NCBI GenBank assembly: GCA_002344345.1
Contig: DDTL01000180.1
Span: 6,907 to 18,904, forward strand
DNA length: 11,998 bases
Source: Saprospiraceae bacterium UBA2365
Lineage (GTDB): Bacteria > Bacteroidota > Bacteroidia > Chitinophagales > Saprospiraceae
Reading direction: 5' to 3'
Part shown: positions 6,085-11,998 of the stretch, one piece after another
How the letters are laid out: the number at the start of each line of letters is the position of its first letter
How positions within the stretch are numbered: position 1 is the first letter of the stretch
Program-made: the position numbers and the translations under genes
Notes under the pieces: model-generated
Databases searched by the model: none
What the model was told of the DNA's origin: nothing
Seen by the model: the letters and a program-made list of their open reading frames with translations, nothing else

Positions 6085-8252
6085 TTTCGGTAATCACCGG
6101 GCGAAACGCTGTAAATTTTTGTAAATATCCTGGAAAAATAATTTGCATCATGAAAACCTACTTCAAATGCGATCTCTGACACCGTCATTCTGGTACTTAG
6201 AAGCAATTTAACGGCTTTATCTGCTCTGAATTGGTTAATAAAATGCGATGCAGACATCCCTGATAGGGCAACGAGTTTACGATGTAATTGTATCCTACTG
6301 ATCTTCATCCCTTTACAAGCTTCCTCTATTCCAAAATCTTCATCGGTGTAATGTTTCCCCAGCAACTCATTCAATTCATCCATAAAAAGTTTATCCAGAC
6401 CTGTATATACTTCCTTTTCAATCAATTCTCCCGATTGAATCCTACTGTATTTTTGTTTCAGTTTTTCTCTTATCTCAATCAGGTTTTTGATCCTGACAAA
6501 TAATTCGTCAGAATCAAAAGGTTTTGCCAGGTAATCATCGGCTCCTTTTTTAAGACCCGTCAGCCTTGAATCTGCATCCACTTTTGCCGTCAGTAAAATG
6601 ATGGGAATATGATTGGTTTTGAAGTCATTTTTTAACTGATCGCATAATTCGAATCCATCCATGACCGGCATCATGACATCACTGATGATCAGGTCGGGAA
6701 TGTTTTCAAGCGCTTTTTGCACGCCTTCCTGACCATCGAATGCAGTTTCAACCCTGAAAAACGGATTCAACATCGAACTGAGAAAATAGGCCAATTCTTT
6801 GTTGTCCTCTACAATCAGTACCAATGGAGATTTATCAACATCCTCATTTTGAGTCCTTTTTAACAAATCATCGTTGAGTGTTGGGTCAAAACTATCACTA
6901 TACGTCGTTTTGACCAGCTCTTCAACAGAGATCAGCTGCGCTTCATTTTTTATTGGTAAAGCTACAGAGAAAGTGCTTCCTTCGTTCAATTTGGTTTGAA
7001 TGGTCAACTCACCACCCAGTAATTGCACATATTCCTTAGTCAGGGTCAAGCCTATTCCACTGCCCTCAGGAGAATCCTGATTTACCTGATAAAACCGGTC
7101 AAAAATCTTTTCAATATGTTCTTCCGCAATCCCTATACCGGTATCTTTTATCTCAATCAGTAATTTTTGTCCATCCTTTTCAATGACAAATAATGAAACA
7201 ATGACCTCTCCATGTTCCGGTGTAAATTTTATTGCATTATGCATTAAATTAAGCAGGATATCCTCCACCTTTTCAAAATCGATATCCATGAACAACTGAT
7301 TCCGGTCTGGATGAAAACTGAGTTTAACTTTTTTTTGATCCGCAAAGCTTCTACGTGATTCAACCAAATAAGATAGCAGAGGTATTACCTCAGTCTGAAC
7401 ATATTTTAAATGCAAATTCCCCGTCTCCAGCCTGGACAGGTCAAGCATTTGATTGACCAGCCTTAACAATCTCGTGGAATTAGAGGAGATCATTTCCAGC
7501 CTGCCACCTTTTCCAAAAAATGGAATTAAACTTTTCTGATCTGGTTCAGGTAAAGATGCAGCCCCCCGGATCAAAGTCAATGGCGTCCTGAATTCATGTG
7601 AAATATTGCTGAAAAGTTTAGTTTTTAATTGATCCAGTTCGCGCAGCTTTTGATTTTTTTCCTGTTCTTCTTTATTTCTTTTCTCAAAAATACTAAGGAC
7701 TATGGAAAGAATATAAATAGTCTGCCAAAAAGCATTCAAGGTAGTAAATACCAGATTTTTATATGGATGCAACATTTCGGGTGCTATCGTAAGCCAGGGT
7801 TGGCCAATAGTTAGTACAATAATACCGGTTAAACTCATTACTGAGGTTATGATAGCCAGCTTTTTTTCAGGAAAAGTGAATGTAAATAATGAAACGGTCA
7901 GACAGGAATAAACTAAACCGGCAGAGTATAAAATGCCTCCCAGTCTGGCGATCGTGATCAGGGTAATGATCAAAGAATAAATTTGGCCAATATAAAAATA
8001 CCTCCTGTATAATTTCTTACTATACAAAAAGTAAGGAAAATTGATCAGATAATATCCTAACAATAACAATCCATATTGCATCAGTACCGGCAATTCCCAC
8101 AGATAGCAGATCAATGTCAGAATGGCAATGGGTATAATACTGTTGACTGAAAAAATATAAAAAGTTTTTTTCAGGTCCCTGGTCTGTTCATCATCCCCGG
8201 GCAGGAATAATGACTGTATGATGCGGGTATTGATTTCTTTGATTGACTTCAT
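6072..8252 (-). CDS. Six-TM hybrid histidine kinase/response regulator with AraC-type output
   Basis: A one-protein phosphorelay of 726 residues. Residues about 30-190 hold roughly six hydrophobic membrane segments, followed by a charged linker (FEKRNKEEQEKNQKLRELD). The HisKA domain has its phospho-acceptor His219 in NISHEFRTPLTL. The HATPase domain has an N box (NLMHNAIKFTP, 335-345), G1 (DTGIGI, 370-375) and G2 (GSGIGLTL, 397-404). The receiver domain (about 477-595) has acidic E482/D483, phospho-acceptor Asp525 (SDVMMPVMDG), Thr555 and Lys577. An AraC-type double helix-turn-helix occupies about 620-724 (MTVSEIAFEVGFHDANYFSRIF, with SPGDYRK at the end, here given as separate pieces of one domain). 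All key residues are present. Classical Bacteroidota HTCS regulators have a large periplasmic Reg_prop/Y_Y_Y sensor; this one has a membrane-embedded sensor instead. Likely targets are the two genes downstream. Confidence 0.93.
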   Translation of the reverse strand: MKSIKEINTRIIQSLFLPGDDEQTRDLKKTFYIFSVNSIIPIAILTLICYLWELPVLMQYGLLLLGYYLINFPYFLYSKKLYRRYFYIGQIYSLIITLITIARLGGILYSAGLVYSCLTVSLFTFTFPEKKLAIITSVMSLTGIIVLTIGQPWLTIAPEMLHPYKNLVFTTLNAFWQTIYILSIVLSIFEKRNKEEQEKNQKLRELDQLKTKLFSNISHEFRTPLTLIRGAASLPEPDQKSLIPFFGKGGRLEMISSNSTRLLRLVNQMLDLSRLETGNLHLKYVQTEVIPLLSYLVESRRSFADQKKVKLSFHPDRNQLFMDIDFEKVEDILLNLMHNAIKFTPEHGEVIVSLFVIEKDGQKLLIEIKDTGIGIAEEHIEKIFDRFYQVNQDSPEGSGIGLTLTKEYVQLLGGELTIQTKLNEGSTFSVALPIKNEAQLISVEELVKTTYSDSFDPTLNDDLLKRTQNEDVDKSPLVLIVEDNKELAYFLSSMLNPFFRVETAFDGQEGVQKALENIPDLIISDVMMPVMDGFELCDQLKNDFKTNHIPIILLTAKVDADSRLTGLKKGADDYLAKPFDSDELFVRIKNLIEIREKLKQKYSRIQSGELIEKEVYTGLDKLFMDELNELLGKHYTDEDFGIEEACKGMKISRIQLHRKLVALSGMSASHFINQFRADKAVKLLLSTRMTVSEIAFEVGFHDANYFSRIFTKIYSVSPGDYRKQKQ

Positions 8253-8276
8253 TCTTTGGAACTACATTAGCCTGTT

Positions 8277-8311
8277 CAAAGCTAATGAACAATTTTCTAT
8301 TTAGAAACAAA
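8277..8311 (-). promoter_or_regulatory. Promoter of the hybrid sensor gene
   Basis: The - strand carries TAGCTTTG (8277-8284), a perfect TAnnTTTG -7 box, with TTTG 23 bases upstream (8308-8311). The spacer is at the long end of the usual range. It predicts a start near 8270 and an untranslated leader of about 18 bases. No clear copy of the GGACTATTG operator is found here, so autoregulation through that motif is not suggested. Confidence 0.5.
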
Positions 8312-8354
8312 TTGAAAAATAATTCAACATCTAACGAATGAATTTTTGGGAAAC

Positions 8355-8388
8355 AAAAAAAGCTTCCCTGAAAAGGAAAGCTCTTTTG
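8355..8388 (-). terminator. Intrinsic terminator of pgk
   Basis: On the - strand AGCTTTCC pairs with GGGAAGCT (one G-U) around the loop TTTTCA. Flanking AAAAG/TTTTT pairs extend the stem to about 13 bp, and the structure ends in a run of seven T. It begins 18 bases past the pgk stop codon and lies before the sensor-gene promoter. Confidence 0.8.
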
Positions 8389-8405
8389 ACAAATTTTCGT
8401 TTATA

Positions 8406-9611
8406 TTATTCTTCTATGGCTGCAATACCTGGCAACACTTTCCCTTCAAAAAATTCAAGCATGGCGCCGCCCCCAGTACTGATATAACTAACCTGATCAT
8501 CCAATCCTGATTTATTGATCGCTGAAACAGAATCTCCGCCACCAATTAATGAAAAAGCCCCGTTCTGTGTAGCTTCAGCAATAGCAGCAGCTATCTCAAA
8601 TGTGCCTTTGGCGAATTTTTCCATTTCAAAAACTCCAAGCGGTCCATTCCAAAGAATTCCTTTGGATTGTTTGATCACTTCCCTATATTCATCAATCGCT
8701 ACATTTCCAATATCCAAACCAAGCCATTCGTCCGGAATCTGATAGGAATCAACTGTTTTGATCTCACCATCTTCCGAGAATTTATCAGAAATCACAGAAT
8801 CTTTTGGCAGGTAAATCTGAACACCTCTGGCTTTGGCTTTTTCCAAAAGTTCGAGAGCCAATGTCAAATAATCTGCTTCAAGCAGTGAATTCCCGATTTT
8901 ACCGCCCAAAGCCCTGATAAAAGTAAAGGCCATGCCTCCGCCGATCAATATGTTGTCCGCTTTTTGAATCAATGTATCTAGCAACTGAATTTTATCGGAT
9001 ACTTTGGCTCCCCCTATGATCGCAGTAAAAGGATGTGGGGTATCGTGCATCAATTTTTCAGCATTCATTACTTCTTTACCCATCAACAATCCTAATGCTT
9101 TTTGGTCCTTTGAAAAGTATTTCGCTACAATGGTGGTTGAAGCATGCGCACGGTGCGCAGTGCCGAAAGCATCATTCACGAACATATCTGCCAAAGAAGC
9201 CAGCTTTTTAGCAAAATCAGCATTTCCAGATTCTTCTTCCTTATAAAATCTGGTATTTTCAAGCAAGAGTACTTGCCCTGGCTGTAAATTGCCCGACTTT
9301 TCCACTGCTTCCTCACCGATGCAATCTGCTGCAAAATCCACCTGCACTCCAAGTAACGCTGACAAACTCGGGATAATATGCCTCAAAGTGAACTTTTGGA
9401 CATTGATACTTCCATCTTCATTAAGCTTTTTCAACGGTCTGCTCAAATGTGACATTAAAATCAATGAACCACCCTGATCTAAAACATAATTCAAGGTGGG
9501 CAATGCACCTCTGATCCTTGTATCATCTGTTACTTCATAGTTTTTACCAAGCGGAACATTGAAATCAACCCTCACCAAAACTTTTTTATTCTTAAAATTC
9601 AAATTTCTCAT
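8406..9611 (-). CDS. pgk: Phosphoglycerate kinase
   Basis: Cytosolic glycolytic enzyme that transfers phosphate from 1,3-bisphosphoglycerate to ADP, giving 3-phosphoglycerate and ATP; it runs in reverse in gluconeogenesis. The 401-residue protein is full length for the family. Visible signatures are VLVRVDFNVP (11-20), DTRIRGALPT (30-39), MSHLSRP (53-59), LLENTRFYKEEE (116-127), FVNDAFGTAHRAHAST (144-159), IIGGAKVSDKI (198-208), GILWNGPLGVFE (318-329), the nucleotide-loop GGGDS (357-361) and STGGGAMLEF (378-387). An in-frame TTG at 9650 would add 13 residues, but the ATG at 9611 begins the conserved MRNLNFKNKKVLVRVDF start, and the likely -7 box sits over the TTG. The gap gene lies upstream in the same direction, separated by a terminator and about 400 bases. 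Confidence 0.97.
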   Translation of the reverse strand: MRNLNFKNKKVLVRVDFNVPLGKNYEVTDDTRIRGALPTLNYVLDQGGSLILMSHLSRPLKKLNEDGSINVQKFTLRHIIPSLSALLGVQVDFAADCIGEEAVEKSGNLQPGQVLLLENTRFYKEEESGNADFAKKLASLADMFVNDAFGTAHRAHASTTIVAKYFSKDQKALGLLMGKEVMNAEKLMHDTPHPFTAIIGGAKVSDKIQLLDTLIQKADNILIGGGMAFTFIRALGGKIGNSLLEADYLTLALELLEKAKARGVQIYLPKDSVISDKFSEDGEIKTVDSYQIPDEWLGLDIGNVAIDEYREVIKQSKGILWNGPLGVFEMEKFAKGTFEIAAAIAEATQNGAFSLIGGGDSVSAINKSGLDDQVSYISTGGGAMLEFFEGKVLPGIAAIEE

Positions 9612-9647
9612 ATTGATAATTTTTAGTGTTATAAACTTTAGAAAGAA

Positions 9648-9655
9648 CAAATATA
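9648..9655 (-). promoter_or_regulatory. Candidate -7 box of pgk
   Basis: The - strand reads TATATTTG, a perfect TAnnTTTG match, 36 bases before the pgk ATG. No TTG box is seen at the expected -33 position. Transcription would start near 9641, so the TTG codon at 9650 cannot be the pgk start on this transcript. Confidence 0.45.
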
Positions 9656-10014
9656 CTGACTAATCCAAATAATTTTTGGATATTAACCCATTACAATGAT
9701 AAAAAAATTGATCCTGATCATCCACTTTAACCAACACCATAACCCATAATTTTTGATTTGAAAATGCGGGTGACAATTTCCAAATCAAGAACTAAACCAT
9801 TGATTCTGTTCCTGAATGTCTTTGCCACTTAAATCCCCACGAACGTATTCAGTCAGTGCAGTCCTAAAAAGGGACTTTTAATTCATTGATTATCGTTCGT
9901 TTACGTTTGGACTTGTGCTGAACTATGACGTCAGAAGGTTGGGCATATATCAATTGAGAATCAACAAATTAGACTTTTCGGGCAGAATAAACCTTTGATA
10001 GTCGTTTATTTTAG
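9656..10014. other. Gene-free spacer between pgk and gap
   Basis: No coding region is supported; frames are short and look like nothing known. It contains the inverted repeat ACGAACG (9839-9845)/CGTTCGT (9894-9900). Inside this is a small hairpin, AGTCC/GGACT (9860-9864 with 9872-9876), followed by TTTTA on the + strand. There is also a TGACGTCA palindrome (9926-9933) and an isolated + strand TACGTTTG (9902-9909) with no good -33 box. A structured leader or small RNA is possible but unsupported. Confidence 0.5.
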
Positions 10015-10049
10015 AAAAAAAAAGGTGCAACTGAACGAGTTACACCTTT
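10015..10049 (-). terminator. Intrinsic terminator of gap
   Basis: On the - strand AAAGGTGTAACT and AGTTGCACCTTT form a 12-bp stem (one G-U) around the loop CGTTC, followed by a run of nine T (10015-10023 on the + strand is an A-run). It starts about 20 bases after the gap stop codon, which makes read-through into pgk unlikely. Confidence 0.9.
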
Positions 10050-10068
10050 GTAAAACTAAACTTAAAAA

Positions 10069-11055
10069 CTATACCTTATCAATTAAATCAACTAATCTTG
10101 AAGCGTATCCCATTTCATTGTCATACCAGCTTAGAACTTTCATCATCTTACCATTGACTGCGGTCAATTTGGCATCGAAAACGGAAGAATATGGGTTAGA
10201 AACGATATCAGCAGAAACGATAGGATCTTCAGTGTATTGTAAAATACCTTTCATCGGTCCTTCACTGGCTGCTTTAAAAGCTGCATTCACTTCTTCTGCG
10301 GTACAATCTTTTTCAATGATACAATTGAGTTCAACCAGTGAACCTGTAATGGTAGGAACTCTCAATGCAATTGCACTGAATTTTCCTTTAACTTCAGGAA
10401 TGACCAAACCGACTGCATTAGCTGCTCCTGTACTGGTCGGAATAATACTGAAAGCCGCAGCACGAGCCCTCCTAAGGTCGCTGTGAGGCGCATCCTGGAG
10501 GTTTTGATCCTGTGTATATGCATGTGTTGTCGTCATGGCAGCCTGCACAAATCCCCAATTGTCATTGATCACTTTCACAAGTGGAGCAAGACAGTTGGTC
10601 GTACAAGAAGCATTTGACAGGATGTTATCATCCGGACTGATATCACCGTCATTGACTCCAAGAACAACTGTTTTTACGTCAGATCCTTTGGCTGGAGCAG
10701 ATAATAAAACTTTCTTTGCCCCTGCTTCAAGATGCCATTCCAACTTTTCTTTTGAGCGGAATACCCCGGTACATTCCAGTACGATATCCACATTCAATTC
10801 TTTCCATGGCAATTGTAGGGGATCTTTGATTGCGCTAGCCAGAATTTCCTTACCATCTATCGTAATATGAGTATCAGTATAACTAACCTCTTTACAGAAA
10901 ACTCCATGTGCGCTGTCATACTTGAACAGGTGTGCCAAAGTTTTGTTGTCAGTCAGATCATTTATGGCAACTACCTCAACATCTTTTCTTTCCAATAATT
11001 TTCTCATCGCAAGACGTCCAATCCTGCCAAATCCATTGATTGCTATTCTTTTCAT
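10069..11055 (-). CDS. gap: Glyceraldehyde-3-phosphate dehydrogenase, NAD type
   Basis: Cytosolic enzyme that oxidises and phosphorylates glyceraldehyde 3-phosphate to 1,3-bisphosphoglycerate with NAD, the step just before Pgk. The protein is 328 residues, near the usual 330. It shows the Rossmann motif INGFGRIGR (6-14), then INDLTD with Asp33 where the adenine ribose is bound, which favours NAD over NADP. The active-site motif SNASCTTNCLAP has catalytic Cys151, with His178 in TTTHAYT. Also present are PHSDLRRARAAA (190-201), IIPTSTGAA (204-212), and the C-terminal SWYDNEMGYASRLVDL (309-324). The start ATG directly encodes the conserved MKRIAINGFG. It has its own promoter and terminator. No missing residues or frame problems. 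Confidence 0.97.
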   Translation of the reverse strand: MKRIAINGFGRIGRLAMRKLLERKDVEVVAINDLTDNKTLAHLFKYDSAHGVFCKEVSYTDTHITIDGKEILASAIKDPLQLPWKELNVDIVLECTGVFRSKEKLEWHLEAGAKKVLLSAPAKGSDVKTVVLGVNDGDISPDDNILSNASCTTNCLAPLVKVINDNWGFVQAAMTTTHAYTQDQNLQDAPHSDLRRARAAAFSIIPTSTGAANAVGLVIPEVKGKFSAIALRVPTITGSLVELNCIIEKDCTAEEVNAAFKAASEGPMKGILQYTEDPIVSADIVSNPYSSVFDAKLTAVNGKMMKVLSWYDNEMGYASRLVDLIDKV

Positions 11056-11111
11056 TGTAACAGATTTTATTTTTAGTATTATTCAATTCCGGTGTTTCTA
11101 AATGAGACAAA

Positions 11112-11141
11112 CAAAGGTACAAAAAAATACAATATTTCAAA
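11112..11141 (-). promoter_or_regulatory. Promoter of gap
   Basis: The - strand reads TTTG (11138-11141), an 18-base spacer, then TACCTTTG (11112-11119), a consensus Bacteroidota promoter. It predicts a start near 11105 and a leader of about 50 bases. The gap and pgk leaders share ACTAAAAAT shortly before their start codons. Confidence 0.65.
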
Positions 11142-11164
11142 ATAATATTATTAATAAAATGTAA

Positions 11165-11211
11165 AATTGCTGATTTTCAAAACTTTTATTTTGAATAAAA
11201 AACCAGCAATT
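11165..11211. repeat. AT-rich inverted repeat upstream of the gap promoter
   Basis: AATTGCTG (11165-11172) and CAGCAATT (11204-11211) form an 8-bp stem. Inside it TTTTATT and AATAAAA can pair as a second stem. It lies between the terminator of the Cys-rich gene and the gap promoter. It may be a back-up terminator (a short T-tract follows on the - strand) or a protein-binding site. Confidence 0.35.
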
Positions 11212-11242
11212 ATTAGCTATACTCATCAAAATGTGACTGGTT

Positions 11243-11273
11243 AAAAAAAAAGGACACCCAGATGGATGTCCTT
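11243..11273 (-). terminator. Intrinsic terminator of the Cys-rich protein gene
   Basis: On the - strand AAGGACATCC and GGGTGTCCTT form a 10-bp stem (one G-U) with loop ATCT, followed by nine T. It starts about 20 bases beyond the stop codon at 11294. Confidence 0.9.
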
Positions 11274-11293
11274 CCTCACAATTAAGTCAAATC

Positions 11294-11722
11294 TTATTCT
11301 TTTGAGCTACATTTCTGTGGGTGTTTGGATTTGCTGCAGCAGCTCTTTGATGAAGAGCATTCTTTTTTTGCACCAACACCGTCTTTGGATACAGATTTCA
11401 AATCGCTGGTCATTTTACCTTTATTTTCTTCTTTCAAAGAAACAAATTTTCCAAGACCTTCCTGATATTCAACCTGGGTGTAGCTTACTTTTCCACTTTC
11501 TTCACAAACATCTTTTTTGTAAAAACTCACTTTCCCGCTATCTTCACATGTTCTTACTTCAATGCTTTTATCAGCTTTAGCGGCAACCATTGCAGGATCT
11601 GAAGATTCCATAACGGAAGCACTGGTTTTGTGTCCTGTGCAGGATTTGCTGCAGGATTTCTGTGCTGATAAGGACAAAGTAGCAAAAATCATCAAAACAA
11701 ATAATACGCTAATTCTTTTCAT
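11294..11722 (-). CDS. Small secreted Cys-rich protein of unknown function
   Basis: This is a 142-residue protein that I do not recognise as a named family. Residues 1-20 are a Sec signal peptide with a probable cleavage after LSLSA, giving mature QKSCSKSC. There are eight Cys (24, 28, 59, 73, 122, 128, 129, 138), mostly in Lys/Ser-rich clusters at the two ends (CSKSC; CSSSKSCCSKSKHPQKC). The middle holds three 14-residue units beginning at residues 59, 73 and 87: CEDSGKVSFYKKDV, CEESGKVSYTQVEY, then QEGLGKFVSLKEEN, which has lost the Cys. There is no lipobox or sorting domain, so it is probably periplasmic or outer-surface soluble. Paired and clustered Cys suggest metal binding or disulfides, but this is inference. 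It is a single-gene transcript with its own terminator. Confidence 0.8.
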   Translation of the reverse strand: MKRISVLFVLMIFATLSLSAQKSCSKSCTGHKTSASVMESSDPAMVAAKADKSIEVRTCEDSGKVSFYKKDVCEESGKVSYTQVEYQEGLGKFVSLKEENKGKMTSDLKSVSKDGVGAKKECSSSKSCCSKSKHPQKCSSKE

Positions 11723-11791
11723 GATAACTTAAATTTAATTTTACTTTTAATTACAAAAATCAATAACAATAGTTTTAACAACTTTAGCGCC

Positions 11792-11799
11792 CAAAATTA
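11792..11799 (-). promoter_or_regulatory. Candidate -7 box of the Cys-rich protein gene
   Basis: The - strand reads TAATTTTG, a perfect TAnnTTTG match, about 70 bases before the ATG at 11722. No well-placed TTG is visible at -33. In this AT-rich DNA chance matches are likely. The rest of 11800-11998 shows no gene, only AT-rich sequence. Confidence 0.35.
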
Positions 11800-11998
11800 G
11801 AAATAATTATCGTTTCCTTACATTAGCCTTCAATAATTGTCGCCAATCGACATATTTTAGTGTTAAAATTTGCAACTTGTTTACAAAAATCAGCCTCTTA
11901 TCATATAATTTTATATTTTTATAGAAAAAATAGTGTAACAGGAACATAATACATGTCTGTTTTGCTATTAAATATTATAATTTTTTGTCATGCAAGCC

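Noticed and set aside
8303..8313. GAAACAAATTG near the sensor-gene promoter, resembling half of the operator motif
   Set aside because: Only about seven bases match, in the opposite orientation relative to its gene, and they coincide with the -33 box; chance is the simpler explanation.
9995..10486. 163-codon + strand reading frame opposite the gap gene
   Set aside because: It lies antisense to a fully conserved GAPDH and starts inside the gap terminator; the translation resembles no protein family.
11764..11776. AACAATAGTTTT, similar to the reverse complement of the operator motif, upstream of the Cys-rich gene
   Set aside because: It has only a partial match, the opposite orientation relative to its gene, no partner at 20 bases, and lies in very AT-rich DNA.

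Overview
The window looks like chromosomal DNA of a Bacteroidota member, possibly a Saprospiria- or Sphingobacteriia-like lineage; the lineage is an inference. The signs are AT-rich DNA, promoters of the TAnnTTTG (-7) type, start codons without clear Shine-Dalgarno sequences, a protein with a type IX secretion (T9SS) C-terminal sorting domain, a CarboxypepD_reg/plug/beta-barrel outer-membrane receptor, and a hybrid histidine kinase fused to an AraC-type output domain.

Layout. One gene reads rightward: a stand-alone TonB-dependent-receptor-like outer-membrane protein (117-2582). It converges through a probably bidirectional terminator on a block of leftward genes. That block begins, from the left, with a secreted protein of 14 kelch repeats ending in a T9SS sorting domain (2685-5063). 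Next come a small surface lipoprotein (5432-5935) and a six-TM hybrid sensor kinase/response regulator/AraC protein (6072-8252). Then follow two glycolytic genes, pgk (8406-9611) and gap (10069-11055), and a small secreted Cys-rich protein (11294-11722). The last 276 bases hold only a candidate promoter.

The most interesting part is 5063-8252. A 13-base motif, GGACTATTGTTTC, occurs five times (exact or 10/13) and only upstream of the kelch and lipoprotein genes. Copies form direct repeats exactly 20 bases apart. At both promoters the nearest copy begins exactly 25 bases upstream of the end of the -7 box. This is the geometry expected of an AraC-family activator, and the gene next door encodes a sensor with an AraC-type DNA-binding domain. 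I infer a compact sensory unit: membrane sensor, phosphorelay, DNA-binding output, and two cell-surface products (a LES-type lipoprotein and a T9SS-exported double propeller). The signal and the function of the surface proteins are unknown.

The glycolytic genes gap and pgk are adjacent and in pathway order, but each has its own promoter and terminator. A 400-base spacer with a few small inverted repeats separates them.
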